Assembly: GCF_021021415.1 (NCBI RefSeq)
Contig: NZ_JAINWJ010000011.1
Location: 62,001-126,000 of the forward strand
Length of the DNA: 64,000 nucleotides
From: Martelella mediterranea
GTDB taxonomy: Bacteria > Pseudomonadota > Alphaproteobacteria > Rhizobiales > Rhizobiaceae
Direction of reading: 5' to 3'
Under the pieces are notes generated by a model that was given only the letters and a program-made list of their open reading frames with translations, searched no databases and was not told the origin of the DNA. Each line of letters opens with the position of its first letter. Positions within the stretch are counted from its first letter, which is position 1. The translations under genes were made by a program, and so were the position numbers. Shown here piece by piece: positions 50,508 to 59,239 of this stretch.

Positions 50508-51757
50508 TCCCGTTTTTCTATGAAAACCTGTCCGTCGGGCGCCTCATCACGGATGAGCCATGGCGGTTTGTCTATGAACCAGCCTGGGAGAGCCGGCGAT
50601 CGGCCTTCCCGATCTCACTGACCATGCCGCTCCGATCCGGTCCGATAGGCCCTGAAAGACTGCTGCCCTGGCTTGCCAACCTGCTGCCGGAAACGCACCT
50701 TGCCGAGATCGGCTTCCGGCTAAAGGTGTCGCCGCAGGATATTGTCGGCATGTTGGCCCATATTGGCCGCGACACTGCCGGCGCTCTTTCAATCGGCCAG
50801 CCGCGAGAAACGGGTCTGCATCTGCACCCCGTTGACGACGAGGCCGCGCTGGAGCGCATACTCGACGAGCTGCCGTCAAAGCCGTTTCTCGTCGGCGAGC
50901 GCGGCGTCTCGATGTCGCTTGCGGGCGTGCAGGAAAAACTTCCTGTCTTCGTCGATAGCGCGGGGAAGATTGCCATCCCCGTCAACGGCACCCCCTCCAC
51001 CCACATCATCAAGCCGGACACCCAGCGTCTGGCGGGAAGCGTCGAAAACGAAGCCTTCTGCCTCGCGCTTGCACGGAGCTGCGGGTTGGAAGCGGCGCAA
51101 GCCGAGATTGGCACGGCAGGCCGAAGGCGCTACCTGCTGGTCGAGCGCTATGATCGCTTCAAGGATAAGCAAGGCCTTATCCGCAGGCTCCACCAGGAAG
51201 ATCTCTGCCAGCTGAATGGCCGATTTCCGGCGCAGAAATACCAGCGCTCCGCAACGGGCGGCGGACTTTCCCTGCCGATGCTCTTCCGCGCGGTCGAAGA
51301 GTTCGTCTCGCCCGCGGAGCGGCCCGCCCTCCTGGACGCCGTGATATTCAATGTGCTGATCTGCAACTCGGATTCCCATGCGAAGAACTATTCGGTGCTG
51401 ATCGGCGCGAGCGGAACGGCCAGAATGGCGCCGCTTTATGATCTGATGTGCGCCGCAATCTATCCCCAGGTCGACCAGAGCCTTCCCCAGAGCATTGCGG
51501 GCAAGTTTCAGGCGACGGATCTGCATGCCGATGACTGGAAGGCGCTGGCGGCCGACATCGGATTGAGCGGGGCATCGACAGTTCGGCGCGTTGAAGAACT
51601 GGCCGTGCGGGTGCAAGCAGCCTGCAGCGATGTGGCCGGTCAATTGCTGGAATCGGCCGGAGATCCGACGAGATCCCTGGAACGGATCGTTCACGAGATC
51701 AAAAAACGCTGCCGTCGCATCGAGCGGCAGCTCAGCAATCAGCGCTCTTCTGGCTGA
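50504..51757 (+). CDS. hipA: HipA-family serine/threonine kinase toxin
   Basis: 417 residues. Family marks are PWLANLLPE, the ATP-binding/autophosphorylation segment GVSMSLAGVQEKLPVF, THIIKPD, EAFCLALARSCGLE, LVERYDR, HQEDLCQLNG, the catalytic loop FNVLICNSDSHAKNYS (Asp of the NxDxHxKN motif) and LYDL as the metal-binding part. HipA of E. coli phosphorylates GltX and induces persistence; targets vary in other bacteria. It is near the usual length (about 440) and has all motifs, so it looks active. Confidence 0.9.
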   Translation: MIPFFYENLSVGRLITDEPWRFVYEPAWESRRSAFPISLTMPLRSGPIGPERLLPWLANLLPETHLAEIGFRLKVSPQDIVGMLAHIGRDTAGALSIGQPRETGLHLHPVDDEAALERILDELPSKPFLVGERGVSMSLAGVQEKLPVFVDSAGKIAIPVNGTPSTHIIKPDTQRLAGSVENEAFCLALARSCGLEAAQAEIGTAGRRRYLLVERYDRFKDKQGLIRRLHQEDLCQLNGRFPAQKYQRSATGGGLSLPMLFRAVEEFVSPAERPALLDAVIFNVLICNSDSHAKNYSVLIGASGTARMAPLYDLMCAAIYPQVDQSLPQSIAGKFQATDLHADDWKALAADIGLSGASTVRRVEELAVRVQAACSDVAGQLLESAGDPTRSLERIVHEIKKRCRRIERQLSNQRSSG

Positions 51758-52015
51758 GCGGCAAGCCTCAATATGACGTTCGGAATGAGGTTTTCAGGCG
51801 ATTTGCGCCTTGATCGCGAAGATCATGGCGAAGCGCACCTGTCACCGTCCAGGCATGATAGTGAACGTGAACTCTGACCAGCTCTGTTGCAGCCTGCACA
51901 TCGCCCGCCAGACCGTGATCGCGCATCCGCGCGGAACATAGCCCCTCTCCTATCCATTTGAGAGGTGATGGCTCCCGCGAGCGGGCCATCATCGGATCGA
52001 AGGATAAGCCGCGCG

Positions 52016-52777
52016 ATGCAGCAACTGGCCGACAATTTCTGGACTTTCCGCGGCGACTTCAAGGTTGCCGACGTGATCAATCTCGGCACCCATATGTCGC
52101 TCGTACGAATGGCGAACGGCAGGTACCTGCTTCTCGACAGCTATGAGCTTGATGATGGCGAGCGCGACGCGTTGCTGTCGCTGACCAATGGCGGGCGCGC
52201 CATCGAGGCTGTTCTCAACGTCCACCCGTTTCATACGCTTCATTGCGCTGCCATCCATGCGCTCCTCCCTGATGCCCGGCTATTCGGCACGTGCCGCCAC
52301 CACAGGAAAGCGCCGGATTTGCCTTGGGAAGCGGAATTTATCGAGGACACCGCGACACGGGATGCGTTTGCCGAGGACCTTGCATTCTCGGTGCCTGAGG
52401 GCGTCGACTTTGTCTGCGACGACGACAGCGTCCATGTCGCCTCGGTGCTGGTGCGTCACCGGGAGAGCGGCATCGTCCATGTCGACGACACGATCAATGT
52501 GCTGGCCGCGCCCGGCTTTCTCGGCAAGCTGCTGCCGCAATCGAAACTGAAGTTCCATCCCCAGCTTTCAAAGGCGTTGCAGAAGCGGCCCGGCGCCGCC
52601 GACGATTATGCGCGATGGGCGCGCGGCCTTGCCGAGGACTGGGCCGGAACACCCGTCGTCTGCGCCGCCCACTCCTCCATCCGCAAGCTGCCACGGGACG
52701 GCTGGCGAACCGAGGTCCTCAAGGCCCTGGCGGCCGTAGAGACAACCCTTTCCAAACACCGCAGCGAACACGGTTGA
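52016..52777 (+). CDS. Metallo-beta-lactamase-like protein (DUF4336-like)
   Basis: 253 residues from the ATG at 52016. LGTHMSLVRMANGRYLLLDSYELD, VLNVHPFHTLHCAAIHALLPDARLFGTCRHH and IVHVDDTINVLAAP follow the strand and ligand order of the MBL-fold proteins, with HPFHTLHC in place of the usual HxHxDH. The catalytic set seems incomplete, as in DUF4336 proteins. The last segment VVCAAHSSIRKL probably supplies the final His. Function unknown. The gap after hipA (51758-52015) holds no gene I can support. It is 46 bp upstream of the aldehyde dehydrogenase, possibly an operon. Confidence 0.6.
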   Translation: MQQLADNFWTFRGDFKVADVINLGTHMSLVRMANGRYLLLDSYELDDGERDALLSLTNGGRAIEAVLNVHPFHTLHCAAIHALLPDARLFGTCRHHRKAPDLPWEAEFIEDTATRDAFAEDLAFSVPEGVDFVCDDDSVHVASVLVRHRESGIVHVDDTINVLAAPGFLGKLLPQSKLKFHPQLSKALQKRPGAADDYARWARGLAEDWAGTPVVCAAHSSIRKLPRDGWRTEVLKALAAVETTLSKHRSEHG

Positions 52778-52823
52778 TGTTCGTTGCCAGGCGAAGAAAA
52801 ACGAAACACGAGGAAACATTCCC

Positions 52824-54197
52824 ATGTCCAATTCTCTGACGACCATCAATCCGCTGACCGAAGAAGAGCTCGAATCCTATCCGCAGATGTCGGACGAGGA
52901 AGCTTCGGCGGTCGTTGAAGCCAGCCACACGGCGTTTCTCGAATGGCGCCTGAAACCGCTTGAGGAACGCGCAAAGGTGATCGCGGCGATCGCCGAAGAA
53001 ATGCGCAAGTCGAAGGATGAATTCGCCAAGCTGATGACCGACGAAGTCGGCAAGCTGCTCAAGGACAGCCGCGAAGAGGTCGAGCTCTGCGCGGCGATCT
53101 GCGACTACACCGCCAAGATCGGCCCCGATACGCTGGCGGACGAGGAACGCGAGGTCGACAGCGGCAAGGGCATCGTCACCCATTCGCCGATCGGCGTGGT
53201 CTACGGCATCCAGCCGTGGAACTTTCCCGCCTATCAGGCCGTGCGCTATTCGATTGCGAGCCTGATGGCCGGCAATGGCGTGCTGCTGAAACATGCCTCG
53301 GCCTGCACCGGCAGCGGGTTGTTCCTGCGCGATCTTTACGAACGGGCCGGCCTGCCGAAGGGGCTGTTCGGCGTTCTGCTGATCTCGCACGACCAGTCGG
53401 ACAGGATCATCGAGGACGAGCGCGTGCGCGGCGTGACACTGACGGGCAGCGACAAGGCCGGGCGGACCGTGGCCGGCAAGGCTGCCGAACTGGTCAAGAA
53501 GACCGTGCTGGAACTCGGCTCCAACGACGCCTATCTGGTGCTCGACGACGCCGACCTGGATCTGGCGGTCAAGACCTGCGTTCAGGGCCGCATCTACAAT
53601 AACGGCCAGACCTGCGTGAACGCCAAGCGCTTCATTGTGACGGAGAAGAATTACGATGCCTTCGTCAAGGCCTATGCCGAGGCCTTTGAGGAGATCAAGA
53701 TGGGCGATCCTTCCGAGGACGACACCGAACTCGGCCCGATGGTGACCGAGGAGCAGCGCGACAAGCTGCATAAACAGGTCGAGGAAAGCATCGAGAAGGG
53801 CGCGCGGCTCGTTGCCGGCGGCAAGATCCCGGATCGCAAGGGCTGGTTCTATCCGGCGACCGTGCTCGCCGATGTCGCGCCCGGTCAGCCCGCCTACAAG
53901 GATGAGATGTTCGGACCCGCCGCGTCCATCATCCGCGCCAAGGATGAAGAGGATGCGATGCGGATCGCCAACAGCAGCCGCTATGGTCTCGGCGGCGGAA
54001 TATTCAGCCGGGATGTCGAGCGCGCCCGCAAGCTGGCGGCGGATTATTTCGACACCGGCATGGTGTTCATCAACACGTTCGATGTCGCCTACCCGACCAT
54101 GCCCTTCGGCGGCGTGAAGACCTCCGGCTATGGCCGCGAGCACGGTCCGGAAGGGCTCAAGGAGTTCGTCAATATCAAGTCGATCCGGATCGGCTGA
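52824..54197 (+). CDS. NAD(P)-dependent succinate-semialdehyde dehydrogenase (GabD/Sad-like)
   Basis: 457 residues. ALDH marks are GVVYGIQPWNFPAYQAVRYSIASLMAGN, LKHASACTGSG, LTGSDKAGRTVAGKA, the Glu in VLELGSNDAYLVLDDAD, the catalytic Cys in NNGQTCVNAKRF and PFGGVKTSGYGREHG. The short form of about 457 residues resembles the Sad/YneI and Rv0234-type succinate-semialdehyde dehydrogenases. It would complete GABA breakdown from the GadB at 7.6 kb, though no GABA aminotransferase lies in the window. A strong terminator follows. Confidence 0.88.
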   Translation: MSNSLTTINPLTEEELESYPQMSDEEASAVVEASHTAFLEWRLKPLEERAKVIAAIAEEMRKSKDEFAKLMTDEVGKLLKDSREEVELCAAICDYTAKIGPDTLADEEREVDSGKGIVTHSPIGVVYGIQPWNFPAYQAVRYSIASLMAGNGVLLKHASACTGSGLFLRDLYERAGLPKGLFGVLLISHDQSDRIIEDERVRGVTLTGSDKAGRTVAGKAAELVKKTVLELGSNDAYLVLDDADLDLAVKTCVQGRIYNNGQTCVNAKRFIVTEKNYDAFVKAYAEAFEEIKMGDPSEDDTELGPMVTEEQRDKLHKQVEESIEKGARLVAGGKIPDRKGWFYPATVLADVAPGQPAYKDEMFGPAASIIRAKDEEDAMRIANSSRYGLGGGIFSRDVERARKLAADYFDTGMVFINTFDVAYPTMPFGGVKTSGYGREHGPEGLKEFVNIKSIRIG

Positions 54198-54212
54198 TCG
54201 GCCAGAACGCCG

Positions 54213-54238
54213 AAAAGGGCCGGAAATCCGGCCCTTTT
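54213..54238. terminator. Bidirectional intrinsic terminator
   Basis: AAAAGGGCCGG and CCGGCCCTTTT form a perfect 11 bp stem with a 4-base loop (AAAT), and T-runs are present on both strands. It serves the converging aldehyde dehydrogenase and subtilase-autotransporter genes. Confidence 0.9.
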
Positions 54239-54270
54239 CTTTGCGACGCACCCGTTTTTCTGGCTCGCTG

Positions 54271-57200
54271 TCAGAAGCTGAGGCTGGCCTTGGCGGAGAA
54301 CATGTGGCTCTCCAGGTTTTCCCGGAACTCGCCCTCATAGGCGGCTTCGAAGGTGAAGCGGTCATCGGCAAAGGCCGTCACCGAAACCCGGCCGATAAAG
54401 GCATCGGCGCCGATATCCGCGCCCGCGACATCGAAATCGCTTCCGAAAATGCCGAGCGTCGAGGAGCGGCCGGTATCGCCGTAATCATGCCGCCAGCCGG
54501 CGCTGATTGCCGGCAGAAGCCGTACGCCATTGTCGAAGCTTATATCCTTGGAAAGCGCGACCGCCAGTGTGGTCTGGGTTTCATCGAACGTCTGTGAGGG
54601 AATGGCGAGCGCAAAGCTGCTTCCGCTTTCCTGCATGCTGTCACGGTGAAACGCGCGGTAGCCGAGCGTCGCCGAGGGCGTCAGCGTAAACGCGTCCATG
54701 TCGAGGTCCGAGAACGCCGCGGCCTCGATGAACCCGCCAGTGCCATGGCCGCTGGCGGACGCCGTGGCCGAATATGCGCCAAGCGTGGTGATCCGGCTGG
54801 TCGACAGGTCGCCATAGCCGAGGCCGGCGCGGCCGGCAAAGGTCATCATGCCGGCATCGAAACTGCCGTAGAGCGCCGCCTGATAGGTGCCGACATCGCC
54901 GGAGCCGTTGGCGCTTGCCGAGACATCGGCATATTCATAGGAGGCGGCGACGCCGGCAACGCCCTGGCCGAACCGCCAGTCGTAACCGAAGACGCCGTTG
55001 CCACCGGAGACATCATAGCCTGAAAGGCCGTTTGCCGAACCGACGCTGGTCGAGAGCGAATTGCCGCTCGCCCAGAGCGTTCCCTCGCCGGCGGAGCGGT
55101 CGCCCGTTCCGGCAAGACCGTTCGTCAGCTGCATCTGTCTCGTGCCGACGGCATCCGCAAACCGGCCAACGGCGCGCACCGCGGTCGTTCCGATCTCGGC
55201 ATGCAACTGTCCGGTCATCGACGGAAGACCGGCCGCCAGCGCATCGAGATCGGCCGCATAGAGCGTGTTGTAGGCATCGTTATAGGCCGCGTCCGGACGC
55301 ACACCCGCAGCCGGCCGCGCCCTGTCGATCGCGGTGCCCAGCGCGGTCTCGTTTACCGTACCGGCGATGCCGAGGGCGGCGAGATCGCCATAGCGTTCCG
55401 GGGTGGCGGCCAGTGACAGCGCATTGTCGAAATAGAGCACGTCGAAACGCGTGTTCGCCGCAAGGCCCGAAGCCGGCTGGGCGAGACTGTCGAAACTGCC
55501 TGCCACGCTGCCATTGGGCGCGGAAACGAAGGTGAAGAGCTCGCCCGGCTGAGGCGTGAAGCTGTTGGTCGCCGACCCTGAAATGCCGCGCAGCTGCGGG
55601 GCAAGCGTGCCGCCCGCCGTGAACACATTGCCGCTGCCGGCAAGGATCAGGCGGTCATAATTGCCGGCGCCGTTGCCAGTGCCGGTCCCGTCGACCTCGA
55701 TTGTCGCCACGGCCGAAGAATTGAGCGTGACATCGCCATAGACGGTCAGCGTTCCGGGCGAATTGCCCGGCGACAGTTCACCGGAGACGTTGATGTCGCC
55801 CCTCACAACGCCGACGCCGCCGAGCGTGCCCTTGCTGCCGACCATCAGAACCGGCGTTGCCAGCGCGCCATCGACCGACAACAGGCCGCCGGTGACCGAA
55901 CTGCCCTTCTTGAAGGCTGCCGCACTGGCGATCTCGAGCGTGCCGCTGCCCTGCTTTTCCAGGCTGCCCTCGCTTTCGAAGGAAACGAGCCAGGTCGCGT
56001 CGCCATTGCCCGCGCCAACCGTGTAGACGCCGTCCCCGCTCATGCCGACCGGTCCGACCGAAAGCGCGCGGTCGAGCCGGATCAGGCCATGGCCATAGAC
56101 CGAGTCGATGCCTTCCGCGCCCAAATCCTCGGCCGTCATGAACAGGATGTCGACGATCTTTGCCGGCGAGAAGGTCGGGTAGGCTTCCGTCAGCACGGCC
56201 ACGGCGCCCGAGACGTTCGGGGCGGCCATCGACGTTCCGCTGTAGGAGTCGTATCCGCCCATATCTTCGGGAACCGTGGAATAGATGCCGCTGTCGGTAT
56301 AGGTGGGCTGGTCGCCGCCGGGCGCGGCGACGCACCATTCCTTTGCCACGCCGCAATGATTGGAGTAGCCGGCGATATGGTTATAGGCATCGAGCGCCAC
56401 GACGACGATGATACGGCCGCGCTCGATCCCGTCGGCCTTCTCGGCCGCGGCCAGCGCCTCGGCGGATGTAAAGCTCAGGTCAAGTCCGACGCCATGATCA
56501 TCATAGATCAGGTCGCCCGCCGAATTGGTCGCGCCCTCGTTTTTCGGCTGAATGAAGGGGTAAAGCCCGCCGCCCGCCGGGTTTTCCGCATAGATCGGGG
56601 CATCGAGCATGTCGTTGCCGGCCGCCACGACGAGGATCTGGCCGGCGTCCATATTGGCCCTCAAAGCTTTGGCTTCGCTCATCAGTTCATCCGGCTCGTC
56701 GATGTCCCAGCTTGTCTGTCCGGGATCGGAGCTCGGGCCATAGCTCATATTGATGACGGCGATATCGTCGAACTGGGCAAGGTAGCGACTGGCGTCCGTT
56801 GCAGGGTCCTGCATGTTCCCGGAGACGGGATTGCACGTGTCGTAGATCCAGTTCGGACCGCAGGCTTCCAGGTCGTCGATGTCGACCGTCTTAAAGACGC
56901 CGCCGCCGAGGTCGACCGTCAGCGCATCATCATTCCCGGGGATTGCCTTCACCGCCAGGATCGTCGCTTCCGGCGCAACGCCTTCCATGCCGAAACCGTT
57001 ATGCCCGGCCGCGATAATGCCGGAAACATGGGTGCCGTGACCGTCGGTATCGAGGGAATCCGTCCAACCCTGTTGGAACCCGGCTTCGAACTCCGCAAGC
57101 GTAATGGTCTTGCCCTCGAGATCCCTGTCGAACCAGTAGAGGTAGGAACTCGCCCGTTCGTCGACGCGGCCTTCAAATTCAGGGTGCACCGTGCCGTCGG

Positions 57201-57756
57201 GCCGCATATCGAGACCTGTATCGATAACGCCGACAACGACATCCTTTCCGGTAAAGCCGAGTTCGCGCGCCGTCCTGGCGTGAATGGCATCGAGCGAATA
57301 ATTGCGCTGGTACTCACTGAGCGCGCTCTTGGGAATGTTCGGATTGCCGCCGGGATACGGCAAAGCCCGTTCGCCCGGCGCAGACGTCAGCGAACGGGAC
57401 GGATAGACGTCGGCAAGATGGCGTCCGCTATCGACCGCGCGCGCGATGTTCTGCGCCAGATCCGGCCGCAGACCGATGGCCGTTGCCTTGATCTGATCGG
57501 CGCGATTCGGCGTCAGCCGGGTATTCTCCACAATGCTGGCGAGGAAGGACGTCGTGCCGTAGCCGGCCGCCTGACCAAGCGCGTCCTCGATGGCCGATGC
57601 CGAGAACCAGGATTGCGAGCCTGCCGGGACGCTGGCTTCCGCGGCCTGGGCCGGGCTGAAGGCGGGCGCTATCAGCGCCGAGGCCATCAGAAGAGCAAGT
57701 GTGCGGCAGCGCAGAACCTTGCGGCCACGAGCGTGTGAAGCAGTACCAGAAAACAT
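54271..57756 (-). CDS. Subtilisin-like serine protease autotransporter
   Basis: 1161 residues from the ATG at 57756 (GGGG 8 bases upstream; longer frame to 57849 is less likely). A signal peptide ends near PAQAAE. The S8 protease domain has the triad D179 (VGVIDTGLD), H240 (DGHGTHVSG) and S509 (SGTSMAAPNVSG), with N381 (AAGND) for the oxyanion hole. A beta-helix linker follows (DGVYTVGAGNGDATWLVSFE, GTLGGVGVVRGDINVSG, LSPGNSPGTLTVYGDV, typical autotransporter repeats). The barrel (WASGNSLSTSVGS ...) ends AKASLSF. It should secrete and display or release its own protease domain. It resembles AprA/SphB1-type subtilase autotransporters. The AraC gene ends 263 bp upstream. Confidence 0.93.
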   Translation of the reverse strand: MFSGTASHARGRKVLRCRTLALLMASALIAPAFSPAQAAEASVPAGSQSWFSASAIEDALGQAAGYGTTSFLASIVENTRLTPNRADQIKATAIGLRPDLAQNIARAVDSGRHLADVYPSRSLTSAPGERALPYPGGNPNIPKSALSEYQRNYSLDAIHARTARELGFTGKDVVVGVIDTGLDMRPDGTVHPEFEGRVDERASSYLYWFDRDLEGKTITLAEFEAGFQQGWTDSLDTDGHGTHVSGIIAAGHNGFGMEGVAPEATILAVKAIPGNDDALTVDLGGGVFKTVDIDDLEACGPNWIYDTCNPVSGNMQDPATDASRYLAQFDDIAVINMSYGPSSDPGQTSWDIDEPDELMSEAKALRANMDAGQILVVAAGNDMLDAPIYAENPAGGGLYPFIQPKNEGATNSAGDLIYDDHGVGLDLSFTSAEALAAAEKADGIERGRIIVVVALDAYNHIAGYSNHCGVAKEWCVAAPGGDQPTYTDSGIYSTVPEDMGGYDSYSGTSMAAPNVSGAVAVLTEAYPTFSPAKIVDILFMTAEDLGAEGIDSVYGHGLIRLDRALSVGPVGMSGDGVYTVGAGNGDATWLVSFESEGSLEKQGSGTLEIASAAAFKKGSSVTGGLLSVDGALATPVLMVGSKGTLGGVGVVRGDINVSGELSPGNSPGTLTVYGDVTLNSSAVATIEVDGTGTGNGAGNYDRLILAGSGNVFTAGGTLAPQLRGISGSATNSFTPQPGELFTFVSAPNGSVAGSFDSLAQPASGLAANTRFDVLYFDNALSLAATPERYGDLAALGIAGTVNETALGTAIDRARPAAGVRPDAAYNDAYNTLYAADLDALAAGLPSMTGQLHAEIGTTAVRAVGRFADAVGTRQMQLTNGLAGTGDRSAGEGTLWASGNSLSTSVGSANGLSGYDVSGGNGVFGYDWRFGQGVAGVAASYEYADVSASANGSGDVGTYQAALYGSFDAGMMTFAGRAGLGYGDLSTSRITTLGAYSATASASGHGTGGFIEAAAFSDLDMDAFTLTPSATLGYRAFHRDSMQESGSSFALAIPSQTFDETQTTLAVALSKDISFDNGVRLLPAISAGWRHDYGDTGRSSTLGIFGSDFDVAGADIGADAFIGRVSVTAFADDRFTFEAAYEGEFRENLESHMFSAKASLSF

Positions 57757-58019
57757 TTTTGACCCCAGTTTCTTTCGAACCCTCACCTTGGAAAGGCGGG
57801 TTTCGATTATCCTTGCGCGAACGCGCGCAGTTTCCCCAAACCTGGCCACCCCTGTCGCCAGCCCCGAACGCGATCTCTTTTTCGGGAAGCGGCGACGCGC
57901 GCTGCCCGGATCGATCGTTTGTGACTAAAGGAAGGCCAATCGCTTGTATCGCCCGCACGTCCCCAATGATGTGCAGAACGTACCGAAATGGGTTTCTTCA
58001 AGCGGAGGCCCGCCCCGCG

Positions 58020-59084
58020 TCAGACGCCTGCAAACCATGCAGGCCAGGTATATCTTGTCGCGGCGCCGGAAGCGGCGGACATCGCGGCTGCGTGGCGTTG
58101 CCGCCTGGCCTCGCCCGGCGTCATGTCATAGCGGCGGCGGAAGGCCCGGATAAAGGCGCTTTCGGACTGGAACCCGACCGAGGCGGCGATGGCGTTGTTG
58201 TTGAACGGCAGTGCATACGGATCTGTGAGCTTGTGATAGGCCGCCGCGAGCCGCCGCTCCCGCACAAAGGCCGCGACGCCGCCATAGGGTTCGAAATGGC
58301 GATAAAGCTTCGTCCGCGAGATGCCGAAGCGGGCGGCGATATCCTCCACCGTCAGATTTTCGCTTTCGAGATTGGCGTCGATATGCCGGCGCACCTCCTG
58401 CAGCACGCTTTGTTGCAGCAAGGACGTCTGTTCGTCGGAAAGCTCGCGGCCGTTATTGATGACGGCGGCAAGAAAATGGACCAGCGCCGAAAACACCTGG
58501 GGACCGTCCGCTGCCCGGATTGCAGGGGCCATGCGATAGACATCCAGAACATGGGTGCGGAACAGATGGGCCAGCGGCGTGTCGCGGCGCACGCGCCGGT
58601 AATGCAGCCCATCGGGCTCGTGCAGCAGCGGCGCAAGCCGGTCACGCGGCACGGCAAGCGCCATAAGGTCGAAATCCTCGTTGACGGTGTCGAGCGGCTC
58701 GGCATTGTCGAAGATACAGATGTCGCCGGCATCGAGAATGACATCGCCGCGCGCGGTGCGCGCGTGGCAGCGCCCCTTGAGGAATATCTGGATCATGTAG
58801 TTGTCGACCCCATCGCGGCCGATCTGCGTGCGACTGCGCGAAAAGGCCTGCTGCACGCTTGCGCAACGCCCCAGCGTCCCTGAACCGAGCAGGAAACCGT
58901 TCACTTCCGCGCGGAACGGTTCGTCCGCGGCGGCATCCAAAGTGGGCAGGTAGAGCTGGCTCATGGCGTCGCGCCATTCCTGGTAGTCTGTGCTCGCAAA
59001 GACGTCGTTTGGGACGACGTCCTCCACCATTGGCTTGGCTGTGGTCTCTTCCGGCAATTTGCGTCTCCCCCAAGGCGGCGGCAT
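58020..59084 (-). CDS. AraC-family transcription regulator
   Basis: 354 residues from the ATG at 59084, with AAAGGAG 11 bases upstream. The N-terminal part is an AraC-binding-like (cupin) domain (VDNYMIQIFLKGRCHARTARGDVILDAGDICIFDNAEP), of the AraC_binding_2 type. The C-terminal helix-turn-helix pair is ENLTVEDIAARFGISRTKLYRHFEP and FNNNAIAASVGFQSESAFIRAFRRRYDMTPGEARR. It is on the same strand as the GMC gene and is the last gene of that series. Confidence 0.9.
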   Translation of the reverse strand: MPPPWGRRKLPEETTAKPMVEDVVPNDVFASTDYQEWRDAMSQLYLPTLDAAADEPFRAEVNGFLLGSGTLGRCASVQQAFSRSRTQIGRDGVDNYMIQIFLKGRCHARTARGDVILDAGDICIFDNAEPLDTVNEDFDLMALAVPRDRLAPLLHEPDGLHYRRVRRDTPLAHLFRTHVLDVYRMAPAIRAADGPQVFSALVHFLAAVINNGRELSDEQTSLLQQSVLQEVRRHIDANLESENLTVEDIAARFGISRTKLYRHFEPYGGVAAFVRERRLAAAYHKLTDPYALPFNNNAIAASVGFQSESAFIRAFRRRYDMTPGEARRQRHAAAMSAASGAATRYTWPAWFAGV

Positions 59085-59239
59085 CACCGCCGCTTGCTCC
59101 TTTCCAATCAACTCAATAAAGACCCGCCCGGGCGCGCGGCCTTTGATGATCGTCAGCTTAAATACTGTAAAGCATTCCGCCGCTATCCTCAAATCGCGCC
59201 GGTTTCCGCCGGCCTTCGAAGGGAGTGCGAGCGCTTCCT

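Noticed and set aside
51768-51992. 74-codon minus-strand frame between hipA and the MBL-like gene
   Set aside because: No ribosome site or family recognised; may be a remnant, but nothing supports it as a gene.
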